From positions 8,243,759 through 8,307,758 of the forward strand of contig NC_135559.1 in the NCBI RefSeq assembly GCF_964340395.1: DNA of 64,000 nt, in the 5' to 3' direction. The stretch comes from Glandiceps talaboti. Its lineage: Eukaryota > Hemichordata > Enteropneusta > Spengelidae. The translations under genes were made by a program, and so were the position numbers. Below, piece after piece: positions 23,088 through 44,278 of the stretch (the stretch's first letter is position 1; each line of letters begins with the position of its first letter). The notes below the pieces were generated by a model. That model made no database searches and was not told the origin of the DNA. It worked only from the letters and a program-made list of their open reading frames with translations.

Positions 23088-24600
23088 CAAACATACATAC
23101 ATACATACATACATACATACATACATACATACATACATACATACATACATACATACATACATACATACATACATACACAGCCGAACTTTAGTAGCTGAGA
23201 TTGTAAAATAAATATAGTATCAAAGTATTTATATCTAATACTCTATTATTTCACTGTTACACAGCATTGTACAAGAAACTCATCTCCAACACTTGAACTA
23301 CATAATGTGCATAATCTATGCTTCCTTCCAATGTTCTTGTAACGGCCAACTCCAATTGGCAAATGTGTGGTTTGAAATCCTTAGTTTTGTAACAGCTATG
23401 CTATCAAAAGTGTTTCTAACAAACAGATAAATATTTTCACCTTGAAAGTTTGACACAATTTGAGAATAAACATGAAAGTTTGTTGTTACTTGCCACATAT
23501 TTCTTCCACATGTCAATAAATTTTGATTTCAAAGTCTCTATAACTCTCTTTAGTATAGTAGACAATTTATAATTCTCACCAACCATAAACTAGGAACAGT
23601 AACGAAAATGAAAAAATTGAATGAACAAAATTAAGATATCTGGACTGGTGTTTTTCATGTAATCTCATTTCTTGCATGCATAGTAAGGTAATAAAGATGC
23701 CTCTACCTTTTTGTAACCGAAAGCAATATTTTACAACATTTTTCAATAACAGGTATTAATTCACCTAGACAACTCTAAGAATATATATATGCATGTTTTT
23801 ATATGTGTTGATTCAATATCATTAATCGCAGGCTTAAGAAAATATTCATTGAATTTGCCAACATCAACTCTACGGAACATGTAAGCATTCAAAATTCAGA
23901 TCCATATAATATTGGTTTGACCAAAGAGTCAGAGAGATGCAATTGTACATCAACTGAAGCTCCACTATGTGTATTCAGGATACATACATACTTGTACCCT
24001 GGCTACTTAGTCCATGGTGTCATATTCTTCCCAGAAAGATATATTCATCATCTATGTTTCATTTTCCATAAGAAACCCTGACGCCAACGCCAACGTGTCC
24101 TCCAATATGAATAGAAGCCGACACGTGTCAATAAACTGGATACACGCATGTGTCAACATTCAATGTCACTCACGTATATCATTACATTGTGATGAAAATA
24201 TCATTTACATTACAATGTACGTGTATTTCTTACCACTAACACTAATACTTGCTATTATTATACAGGACATTCATACTACAAACTACTCAATACAAATTTA
24301 ATCGCCACTGATAAAACAAAACATGACTACTGACATCAAAAGTACAACTTTCAGAGAAATTGTTTACCTGTGGTAAGAAATACACACATCCATTGTAATG
24401 TCATGAATTTGTAAGTCTTACCAATCAAACGATATGATAGTAATGTAATTGCTATTTTCGTCACAACGTAACGTAACACAAAGTAAGGTATTCATATCAG
24501 ATATTACCGTATTTTCACCAAAGGTCATGGTACCCAGGCAGATATTTGAGACTTTCAAGCCAGTATTACCAAGAAAGTTGTACCTCATTTCCGCAGCCAT
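18065..24600 (-). CDS. aldo-keto reductase copy A (YajO-like), last exon not found
   Basis: Seven exons in phase: 24508-24600, 22091-22233, 21539-21698, 20773-20946, 19599-19696, 18754-18938, 18065-18204. The start [19 protein letters not shown] opens the (beta/alpha)8 barrel of an NADPH-dependent carbonyl reductase. The AKR catalytic set is visible: Asp and Tyr in FIDTADVY, Lys in IVIATKVR, and His created across the junction as YQ-IHCWDSA. Later motifs are [31 protein letters not shown] and [13 protein letters not shown], the cofactor-binding end. The closest visible type is the YajO/aryl-alcohol-dehydrogenase-like AKRs of invertebrates; the substrate is unknown. The C-terminal exon (PYPY tail in copies B and C) was not seen, so the copy may be incomplete. 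The 3' ends of exons 3 and 4 are tandemly amplified (separate entries). Confidence 0.85.
19779..19877. repeat. (GTTT)n microsatellite
   Basis: GTTT tetranucleotide units with GCTT and GTTC variants, in an AKR-A intron. Confidence 0.88.
20151..20540. mobile_element. MITE-like element with long imperfect terminal inverted repeats
   Basis: The left end (from ACAGCGAATTTCAC through CATTCAGCTTTTCTGTTTG and ATACAACCA) reappears inverted at the right end (20480-20540) with a few differences. Similarity extends about 90 bp inward to a shared ATAGCAAG motif. The total is about 390 bp and there is no coding capacity. A related half-copy lies at 40480-40585. It is a non-autonomous DNA-transposon-like repeat inside an AKR-A intron. 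Confidence 0.7.
20588..20830 (-). repeat. tandem copies of the 3' end of AKR-A exon 4 with its splice donor
   Basis: The last about 50 nt of exon 4 (ATAATGGATGAATGCAGAC through ATTAGCTTACAG and the GTAAG donor) are followed by three diverged copies of the same exon end. At least two of these keep a usable CAG or AAG followed by GTAAG. Units are about 55-65 bp and imperfect. The first copy is the one that fits the protein. Confidence 0.85.
21125..21590 (-). repeat. 69-bp tandem array of AKR-A exon 3 end plus splice donor, about 7 copies
   Basis: The unit encodes [13 protein letters not shown] followed by [10 protein letters not shown] when read through, and contains the exon end CTATCAG, the donor GTAAGACT and an acceptor-like TACTGTAG. 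The period is 69 bp, a multiple of three, so the frame stays open through all copies (150 codons). The first copy on the minus strand (ending at 21539) joins correctly to exon 4; the others are intronic or form extra in-frame repeats if donors are skipped. Confidence 0.92.
21808..21945. repeat. (CATA)n microsatellite
   Basis: CATA units interrupted by a central CGTA block, in an AKR-A intron. Confidence 0.95.
22920..23177. repeat. (CATA)n / (CACA)n / (CGCA)n compound microsatellite
   Basis: About 255 bp of CATA units with two CA blocks and one CGCA block (23041-23088). Lies in the first intron of AKR-A. All open frames across it (MYVC, HTYI) are artefacts. Confidence 0.95.
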
Positions 24601-25067
24601 TTTTTCGTTATTCTTGACGGTTTTTTTTCTACTCGATGATATTCATTATTCATATGAATCGAGTGACCTAAAGGTGAAGGATATATGCAAAGTGTAGGCT
24701 TCCATTCGTTAATATGCCTATAGAGTAACCGAAGGGGATACCTTTTGTCTTGGATTACTGTAGTAGGTGCCTCATAGTATTCTTGTAGTAAGGCTGGGGT
24801 CAGACTTTACGGCAGTGGGGGCTAGGGAGAAATTTGGGGCATGAAAAAATTGCGGGTTTCAAAGGGGGGGGGGGGCATGGAAATTCTGATGGTCTGAAAG
24901 GGGGAGGCGAAATATGTCGCTCATGATTTGAACCAATTAAACCTCAGGAGCAGTCGTTTACCGAGTAAATCAAAACATTTCTCGCGGCTTCACCGGAATA
25001 CCTTCTACAGCCTATATGCAGTAAAGAGTTGGGTGACAGCCATGCGAATGTATTTGTGTATGCCTTC

Positions 25068-25069
<2 letters not shown>

Positions 25070-25163
<94 letters not shown>

Positions 25164-25164
25164 G
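25070..25164. repeat. (CTGT)n microsatellite
   Basis: CTGT tetranucleotide run with a short CCGT block, upstream of AKR-A exon 1. Confidence 0.95.
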
Positions 25165-26216
25165 ACTCACAGACTTGCTCAATCCTCCGGACTTTTTACC
25201 TTTTTCAATTGTCAATAGTTTCGTTTTCTAAACACAACTGTGTTATTTTGTGTCACCAGGATAATCTGACAGAGTGATTGCAAAACACGTGGTGAACGCA
25301 GAGACATATGAGATTACTAGTAACAGGGCATTTTATTTTTAAGTTGAGGACATTTTACTTTACAGAATTCAAACTAAAAATGAATAACAAACAACATTGA
25401 AGAACATGAAACGTATAAAAATATAAACTCATGGGATTGGTGTCAGTCTACACAGATATAATTATTTGATAGTATGCTTTCCGTAATTATCGGTTAGAAC
25501 AAATTTTGTATTAGTTTTCTCTGTGCACCAAGGAGTATACCCAAAAATAGCAATAATGTTTCATCGTTTGAAGCATGAATTTTACTATGAATCTGTGGTA
25601 ACACTTTGTCTATTGTATAGTACAGACCGTCAGTGCTAATATTCTGTTGAAACTTGGATGTATCATCCATCCAGCTTGTACTGCGAAAACTAAGTCTATC
25701 ACTAGATAGTGATAGTTATATTTACTAGGAGGGAGAGGGTGCCCCCCCCCCTACCCACCCACCCACCCACCCACCCACCCAATTATATGAGCTACTCAAA
25801 CATACTATTAATTTCATATTTGAAACTTCGGACGAGTGATCCCGGATGTTGACTTTGCTGATGGATACTCATTTCTTGACGTGTTTAGGCTATCCATTTA
25901 TTTCTAAGGTTCTCATTCTAATACTTTATTACTTATTTACTTAATGCCACTACATGTAATTTCGCCGAAATCATGTCATCATTTAGTCACATAGAGGTAA
26001 ATTATTTGACAGAATGTGTCTTCTACATTGTATATATGAAGGCTTGTTGAATATTGTAACGAATTTTGTAGTTCTTTGCTAGATATCCAAGTCACATTGT
26101 ATATCTCTCTATTGTCTTTTCCTTAACCATACTCTTTGTATTGATTATTATACTTCATAACGGTTAGCCTCGTTCCCGTACGTATGTAATAAATTACTTT
26201 TGCCACCGAACGTGGC

Positions 26217-26620
26217 ATCGGGGGGGGGGGGGGGGGTAGGTACTACCGTTTATTGGGTATACATATATGTGCCGCCCTTTGGGGTGGGGGTTTTCAACCT
26301 TTGGTCTAAAATGGGTATTGAAATTCTAGAGATAAGGAGTCTAAAATGGGGTTCCCTTTACACAATTTTCGATTTTGTTTGGTCTAAAATAAGGTCCTGA
26401 AAGGAACCACATAATAAACTCTTGACTAGTTCGACATTTCCGGGATTTTCCTCCGGAATTTCCTCCAGCTAATTCGCTGGTTGACATTTTCACATCGGTG
26501 GTTATGTATTTTGGTATACGATGGGGTCTTCTAAAAGTTTGAATGGTCTAAAATGGAGTATTGATTTTTGGTCAAAACGGGTCTAAAATAGGGTTTGGGG
26601 TTGACAGCATTGGCCACACA
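26217..26620. repeat. dispersed-looking repeat with recurrent GTCTAAAATGG
   Basis: After a G17 run, the phrase TCTAAAATGG or TCTAAAATAGG occurs five times at irregular spacing. The pattern suggests a degenerate dispersed repeat; no coding capacity. Confidence 0.4.
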
Positions 26621-28409
26621 CCCCTACCAGCCCTGGCCAGTGGTAACCCCCCCCCGGGCGAATCCTTACAGCTTTATATTTGTGTGGTCACTGTGTTAGT
26701 AATGGTTGATTAGGTGTAGTTCCCATATTATAATTAGAAAGGACATGAAACCACAACTGGAACTGATGTCAAGAACACATACATGGATACAGCGAACACA
26801 ACTGCACCAAATATTCCATTCTGCCGACGTCTTATACCATTCATGACCTTTGACACGAACTTACGTTGTGCGACAGTCAGGCAATGTTTAATAAAAAGAT
26901 TTCAAAAACATATTTCGACATATTTGTGTATTTTATTCACCTCAACTAAAGCAATGCAGATCACACGTCACAGAGATGATTGTATTATCGGGGATAGCAC
27001 AACCACTAAGAATTATTCCTTCAACCATAGACCCTCCACCAACCTTGGACATATGCTTACACAGGAAAACACAAGATTCGTATTGCTCGTACATTTTCAC
27101 TGTTTCACTGTTCATCGACCAATATTTCATAATTTGACATGTACCATGATTGTACAGGGTTGTATTTTCCCTTCTCTAGTTTACACTTTGACCCGACTGT
27201 CAATAAACTGATGGTGTTAAATGCTTGACAATATTTCGTTCGCTTAGAAGTGCAAATTTATCAAACAGACTCCAAAGGTCAAAATACAAAGCTTGCAGTA
27301 GGAAGTCAGATGATGACTGGGTAGTAACACTGAAAGAGTAGGTCAAACTACTCAATCATGACATGTCAGACTACATTGTATTGATAAAGTCAACACACTT
27401 CTATATAAAATACATTACTACTCAACCATTGATATAAACTAGTCAACACACGTCATACTAAAATACAATACACTTAAAAAAAGGGTCACTCTCCTGAATT
27501 TAAGTACACAAATTCTAAACTAAATACATTCATGAACATAAGTCATGTGACATCAACATATTATGACACACAGTAAGGAGTTCAAACCTTCAGTGTAAGC
27601 TGCAATTTACAATTTCATTACACTGTCATTATGTCAATACATGTGCAAATTTGACTAGTTAAAATCTACAAAATAATTAAGAATTATTTACTGAGGTTTA
27701 TAATAAAGCACAAATCATATAGAGAAATCTCTATAGTTTACAGAATCTGTAAAAAAATCTAAACTCATACGTTTCAATAAAAATTGCAGGAAAATATTGT
27801 TTTGCAATTTAAATAATTTAAATACAATGCAATGATCATGGTATGATATCCTATAATATTAACCAACAGGTATTTGGTGAGCATTTGAACTTGTAACATC
27901 TATGTGCTGTCAACTCTTGTCCATGTCATAATGACGTTAAGTACGCATGCGTGACAGTTCTAAATTTAGCAACAAACTATAACAATTGATGTTAATGTGT
28001 AGTCAATATAAACACAGTGTAGCTTCCAGGTCTAATATCACTTTAACAAGATGTATAAATTGTTGATGTTTCGATAATTATAGTGATACTGGAATTTGTA
28101 GAAATAAACAGGAAAATTTGATGATGTTCTACAAAGAGTGCACAATGCAGTAAGAATCTAGTCATTAACAATCCTGGTGTATAATAATACATATTTGAAT
28201 ATCTTATGACATGACTGTACTTTGTATTTGAGAACACATTGTCAGTACTGAAATACACAGGTAACACTGTGAAGTATGTGTATAGTTACTGATGACGAGT
28301 ACATTATCTGAATAAATTATGTACAATGTATTTGAAACAAGTCTTTATAACTTGTGTTATGATATTTTACTGTATACTCACACTATAAACTTCATTTGTA
28401 TGATTTTGT

Positions 28410-30632
28410 TCACTGAGCAAATACTTTGACACAGTGACCATAATAATCAGCAACTATCACTTTCCCAAATGGTTCGTCATCAGTAACATAGATTCCAATG
28501 GGACATTTCAATCCATCTTTCTCACTATCTATACGACAGATGAAATTACCCTTAGAATCAAACTTCAACACTCGTTTGTTACCGCTATCACACACATACA
28601 CATTATCGTGTTTGTCTGTATCTACACCATAGGGCAAACTCAGCTGACTATCTTTATTTCCCTGATTTCCAAACGTGAATGAGAAATTACCATCCGCGTC
28701 ATAGACCTGCATTCGATGATTACCATAATCACTTACTATGACATTGCCTCTACTATTAATGCAAACATCTTCAGGGTTGGAAAGATTTCCCTTTCCACTA
28801 CCCTGACTACCAAAATATTTCAATTGCTGACCATCCTGATTTTGTATTCGTATACAATGTGAGGACTCGTCAACAACATACACATGGTTGTTGATTGGAC
28901 TGATGGCAATGCCTTTTGGGGTATTGATTTCACCTTTCAAACTTTTCTTAAATTTCCAATTTACATCAAATACTAATACCTGATTTTTATTGGTTTCTGT
29001 GACATATCTCATTTTACCATCACGTGACATTGCTACATAACATGGATAGAATTGATGTGTGTAACCTGTATTTGTAATTACTCTTCCACATTGATCTGGT
29101 AATGTAAATGACTGTAATCTGTCATTTTCACGCTCACATACTAATAAATCACCTTTCTCTGTCAAAGCTAAACCCCATGGACCATTCACTTCTCCCTCCC
29201 CTGTACCCTTCTTACCTATTGTATAAACCAACCCTTTCTGGGGAATCACTTTAGTTGTGACTGGTGAACCATGTACAGGTTTTCCACACACTGATACTGA
29301 CAGTTCGTGTTCACCTTCTACCTTCACACGACTACTCACTGAGAATGTTTCATTGTTATTGTCAGTTACGTTCATGCTCTCCAGCTTTCCTCCTGGAACT
29401 GTTATCGTTGCATTAATGTCTTTGACTGACACCTTGGTTCCACTTTTGACTGTAAGAGTACCTCGCACGTCTTCTCCTATTCTGTAGTATGTATCGACAC
29501 TTTGAAGCTTGACCTCAAATAAGGTCACTGACCCTAACGATTTCGTCGCACAGAAATCATCATTTGGTTTGAAAACCATGAAATCGTCGGCAGCTGGTGT
29601 ACATTTCGTCTGAAGATCTAGCAGTTGTTGTGTCTGTACAGTCACTCCTTTTTTTGTTGCCATCAGTTGTGCGGGATTACCGTACTCAGTGAGATTTTCT
29701 GCGAATTCTCGTACACTCGACATGTCGTTTTGTGAACCACCCAGCTCTTTCAGTTGTGCTTGTAAGGTCGTTTTTCTGGCCTCGTATTCGTCGTTTAGTT
29801 GTTTTAACAACTGTTCACCATTACTTTGTATTATACGGGTGATTTCCTGAATTGTCTTTGTCATGTGTTCTTTCACTTTCACTTGCTCTGTATTGAAACT
29901 GACATCCAAGGCATCTGACATTTGTTGTATGGTAGTCGTACTATCAGTTGCTTCTTTCTCTTTTTCTTTCAGTTTATTCACCATCATAGTTACTTCTTTC
30001 TTGTATCCTGCTGCTGCGTCTTTCAGATATTTGTGTTTATGTTCATCAGTCACCCTGTGGTCAACCACAGTACAGTCAGAGCAGATCGGAACCTCACACG
30101 TTTCACAGAAAAACTTGACCTGGTTTTCTGGGTGTTTGTCACAGTAGACACAAGACTGTACCGGTACCATGGTTGGATCTTTAGACTTTACACTTTGATA
30201 TTCATCCAGCGATATGAGGCGATGTGTACGTGTGGATGGCAAACGTCCATGGGTACGTGCACAGTTGTCACACAACTTCATGGAACATTCGATACACCAC
30301 ACAAAACGATCGCTGTTTTCAGTCAGGCAGCCATCACAACCCTTTGATTCGGTTGAACCAGTGTCTCGCTGGTCGAACTCTTCGACCAAATTGTTGACAA
30401 AAAAGTTACTTTGTAGGCTTGCCACACCCCCATCTGGTAGCCGGTGACTTCTTCGACAAACCGGGCATTCTAGTATACCTGCCGTCGTCACCCATTTACT
30501 CAGACAATGTTGACAAAACGTGTGAATACACGGTAGAATTTTAGCATTCTTGTATCGCTCAGAACATATCGAACACAGCAGAAACTTCTCGCTGATTTTG
30601 TCAAAAAACCTGTAGTCTGCTTCTGACGCCAT
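28410..30632 (-). CDS. TRIM-NHL E3 ubiquitin ligase (TRIM2/3/71-like), intronless
   Basis: A single 740-codon open frame from MASEADYRFFDKISEKFLL. N-terminal C3HC4 RING (CSICSERYKNAKILPCIHTF, CPVCRR; about residues 17-60) would recruit an E2 enzyme. Two B-boxes follow (CDGCLTENSDRFVWCIECS and CVYCDKHPENQVKFFCETC), then a coiled coil (about 210-300), a filamin/Ig-like domain (about 370-470), and an NHL beta-propeller to the C-terminus (repeats such as GPWGLALTEKGDLLVCEREN and LPYGVDTDKHDNVYVCDSG). The length is close to vertebrate TRIM2. NHL propellers of this family bind RNA or protein partners. Lack of introns is common in expanded invertebrate TRIM families and suggests a retrocopy origin. 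The gene is complete. Its start lies about 0.9 kb from the possible first SLC17 exon on the other strand. Confidence 0.95.
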   Translation of the reverse strand: MASEADYRFFDKISEKFLLCSICSERYKNAKILPCIHTFCQHCLSKWVTTAGILECPVCRRSHRLPDGGVASLQSNFFVNNLVEEFDQRDTGSTESKGCDGCLTENSDRFVWCIECSMKLCDNCARTHGRLPSTRTHRLISLDEYQSVKSKDPTMVPVQSCVYCDKHPENQVKFFCETCEVPICSDCTVVDHRVTDEHKHKYLKDAAAGYKKEVTMMVNKLKEKEKEATDSTTTIQQMSDALDVSFNTEQVKVKEHMTKTIQEITRIIQSNGEQLLKQLNDEYEARKTTLQAQLKELGGSQNDMSSVREFAENLTEYGNPAQLMATKKGVTVQTQQLLDLQTKCTPAADDFMVFKPNDDFCATKSLGSVTLFEVKLQSVDTYYRIGEDVRGTLTVKSGTKVSVKDINATITVPGGKLESMNVTDNNNETFSVSSRVKVEGEHELSVSVCGKPVHGSPVTTKVIPQKGLVYTIGKKGTGEGEVNGPWGLALTEKGDLLVCERENDRLQSFTLPDQCGRVITNTGYTHQFYPCYVAMSRDGKMRYVTETNKNQVLVFDVNWKFKKSLKGEINTPKGIAISPINNHVYVVDESSHCIRIQNQDGQQLKYFGSQGSGKGNLSNPEDVCINSRGNVIVSDYGNHRMQVYDADGNFSFTFGNQGNKDSQLSLPYGVDTDKHDNVYVCDSGNKRVLKFDSKGNFICRIDSEKDGLKCPIGIYVTDDEPFGKVIVADYYGHCVKVFAQ

Positions 30633-31524
30633 TTTGACGACTTCACAATCTATACAAAGACTGCTGCTAATTCAGTGATGACGTCAATCGACTGCATCAA
30701 CTGGCCACTAAAGGTCATCCCAGGTAATCAACACGTTGTTCCCTTTGATCTAACTGCGCGTCACCTACCACTCCGTGGATTCGTTTTAAACAGCGCCAAC
30801 AACGACGAATAGACAAATCTCTGATTGCTTTGAATATCATGACACCATTTTGACCATTTCCAAATCCCCTTCTTTCATCACATCATCTAGAAACTATTTT
30901 GTACTAGCAGTAGTTAACATGATCCATGTTTTCCATTTGATTTTTGTCTTTATCACCCAAAAACAACACACACAAATTCTACACTCAGTATTGAGAAATC
31001 CTAGGGGCAGTTATAGTGACCGAGAGGTGATATTTGTATTCACACACCTAGTAATATTCCTGAAATTTGAATAAATGACTGCATATATATATATTGTGAA
31101 ATATTATATTAACTCGGAATGTAATTAATCAATGCATAATTTACGACAATGACGTCTAAAGTTTGTCACGTGAACACGAGTGTAACCTTTGAATCCTTGT
31201 CTTTCAGAGCCGAACAAAACAGCACTAGTCAAATTTACATAGTTGAAAATAACATACTTTTTTTATTGTGATTTATGCTACAATTGTCGTGGTTCTCGAC
31301 ATACTTTTTTATTGTGATTTATGCTACAATTGTCGTGGTTCTGACTTCGGCATAATCACAGTCGTTCACTTTGCATCCGCGAAGTTAGAACACATAATTC
31401 TGGAGACATTCAAGTTCGTCAACTTTGACACATGAAAGCATATTTGAGCGTAAAACCAAGACTTGTCACCGTTATTCTGTATTAATCCATAATATAAAAG
31501 CAACAACTGTCTTGCGTGTGAAAG
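30633..31524. other. divergent intergenic region between TRIM-NHL and SLC17
   Basis: About 0.9 kb that should hold both promoters. It contains a direct duplication of about 45 bp (31250-31342, unit TTTTTATTGTGATTTATGCT...GTGGTTCT). I see no clear TATA box for either gene. Confidence 0.5.
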
Positions 31525-41476
<9,952 letters not shown>

Positions 41477-41687
41477 GTTCATGAAATATTGAAACACTGC
41501 ACACCGGAATTTTAGTAACACCACAGTAAATTAGAATGTTAAAAGTCCAAGTAAAGCTTTCAGATCAGCTAATGTTTCCAGCCTACATACATACATACAT
41601 ACATACATACATACATACAAGCATACGTGCACCTACATACATACACGCATGCATACACCTACATACATACATACATACATACACATA

Positions 41688-41719
<32 letters not shown>

Positions 41720-42116
41720 CAAACACAAACACATAGAAAGACACTTTACAAAGCCATTATAATTTAGAATACTTAACCCTCCACCCAACCCCACCCCCAC
41801 CCCCAACCTCCCACACACACAAAGGCAGACACTTTACAAAGTTATGATTTAGATTACTTAATCCCTTTATTGACCATTTCATCAATATTTTAGTCAATTT
41901 AATAGTAATATACAGTCACTGATTGCAAACAATGACGACTCTTTCAGTTTGTTACTAAACATACCAATAAATTGTTACCTAGTGTATGTTAGTGAGTATA
42001 CAATATGTGTATTAAATATCTACATATATTAGGACTGGCAGAATATCCGTCCTTTGACCCTGAGTGTAATTATTTATCTCACTTGAAATTGAGAATTAAA
42101 TACAGGTTTCATGTTT
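41477..42116. other. 3' flank between SLC17 and AKR copy B (convergent)
   Basis: Contains a CATA microsatellite (41584-41717), a CCCA-rich patch near 41780-41810, and AT-rich DNA. AATAAA at about 41968 could be the SLC17 poly(A) signal. No exon seen. Confidence 0.5.
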
Positions 42117-44189
42117 CTATTTACAAAAGTTATGTCTAACTCTCTTTTTATTGCGAAGATTTACCATATTGTATGGATACGGTTCCTCCACTTCACTGGC
42201 ATCATCTAGTTCCTTCATCTGAATAAAACATAAAACAGAAAATAAAAACAGTGTCTCAAAACAGTGACCTTTGTCTAATGGTCAATATACCCTCTCAGGT
42301 TTATGGTTGTGAAAAATTAAAATTGGAGATTATTTCAAGGCTGAAATTGTATGATAACTGATGTAGCTGATAACATTCATATCTGGTGCAACAGATTTTG
42401 TACATTTACAAAAATGCTATTTTGTTTACTTGAATAGTGACTTACTTTGTTGTTTGAAGTATTCAATACAATAATTGTTCCTATCCACTGAAGTACAATA
42501 ACCAAGACATTTGTATACATAAATTCATAGTGACACCAAAGCCATACATTTATAACTGTTACAATACCTCTTTATCATTCAGTTCCCATCCATTTCCTGC
42601 ACCCATATTCTCATCTAGTTGTTGTAAAGTCTTTGCTCCAATAATGACTGATGGAACTGTATCTTGCTGTAGTAACCACCGGAGAGCGACTTGAGATATT
42701 GATTTATCTAGGAAGAAAGATTAAGGTCTGGGTAAGTCTTTAGACCCTTCAGTTCCCCACCTAGCTTTTCACTGCCAACCCTAAACTTTTTTTTACATAT
42801 TCGAGAAAAAAATAATCAAATTGCAAAAATTGTGAAGTCTGACGAGAAATAGTGGATGCGGAAACTGGCATCAACTTAAAAAGTATCAATCTGTAATGGC
42901 TGTACATCTAAAAGGAAGAAATAACACAACATAGAGACCATTTCGAAAACAATGGAAAACCTGAACCAGACACTCGCACAGAAAAAAATATATAATAAAA
43001 TAAAATAAAAAATCTACCTACCCCACCTATAACATTGAGCATAATCGGAACCACACAATTTTTCATATTAGGCCTAAGTTACCTTTTTCTTTTCCAATCC
43101 TGTCCATCACATCCAGCAGATTTAAGGCCTTGTCATCTTCTGCAAATCTGGAAAAACTAACATGACTCTCTGATTCTAACTTTGCTCTGTCGGTCTCTAC
43201 ATACGCAATCCTTGTACCTGACGGAGGTTGAGACATTCCACGCCTTATTTTACCAGTAAGCCATCCACTAAAAAGACACAACATATTATAAACAAAATTC
43301 AGTTGGGGATTTGCTTCAATTTGGCAAGAGTAAATGGAACATAAATTTTTATTCATCTCAGGAACTTAGAATCATTTGGAAGCATGTTAATTAAGTCTTC
43401 TTTGTAAAAAGCAAAAAAGAAGAAAAAAGGTTATTCATCATAAGGATAAAGAATCATTTGGAAACAGAGAAATTTATCCTAAAGTGTTAACCCTTAACCC
43501 TTTAAGATGCCCAAGACCTCATGCAAAAGACTCCCAAAGCCAAGAACTTTTCATGCAAAAGACTCCCTAGGCCAAGGACTTTTTCTCACTACAGAGAAGG
43601 ATCTTACCTACTCTACAATTATCAACTTTAACTTGAAAGGAATAATAAAACATACAACCAATCCTATTTTTTCCTTATCCACACATTACACGTATATTGT
43701 CAAATGAATAATTTACCTGGATATGAGGTGAAGAAATGAAAATTGGGCTTTTAGATGACACACAGAAGGTGAAGTACCCTTGTATCTGGGAACACACACC
43801 ATACAGTTGTCACACTTACCTTCGCAATGGACTCCATGGTAGAAGACCTATGCCTTCATTTCTACACACATCAAGTAATTCAAACTCTGTATGCCGACAC
43901 AATAAACTGTACTGGGCCTACAAAGTGGGGAAAAAATATCAATTTTAGCGAATTTGATTTTATGAGATTATTTACTCAGTGCATTGATTCTTTTTGTTCA
44001 TGTTTTGGTTAAATCAATCAATCAATCAATCAACCAGTCAATCAATGTCATTAAGGCACCAGTATACAATATTTAGTTCAGTGGCATTGTACACGTACAC
44101 ATGTTGAACACTCTGCTGAATAGATGTGTCTTAGGTACTTCCTGACAGCATTAGCTGTGAACTTTTGAAATAATTCCAGTGTCAAAAGG

Positions 44190-44278
<89 letters not shown>

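Larger units (their letters stand above)
24601..28409. other. intergenic region without a recognised gene
   Basis: Holds a CTGT microsatellite (25070-25164), a G run near 24866, a CCCA run near 25750-25779, and a low-copy-looking repeat with recurrent TCTAAAATGG motifs (26300-26600). The longest open frame (26783-27211) has no family resemblance that I can see. The last about 1 kb is AT-rich and should contain the 3' UTR of the TRIM gene. Confidence 0.55.

Noticed and set aside
26783-27211. 142-codon ORF as a gene
   Set aside because: No recognisable domain, no supporting splice sites, composition like the surrounding AT-rich intergenic DNA.
29863-30447. Several 76-141 codon plus-strand ORFs inside the TRIM gene
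   Set aside because: Antisense shadows of the RING/B-box/coiled-coil coding sequence.
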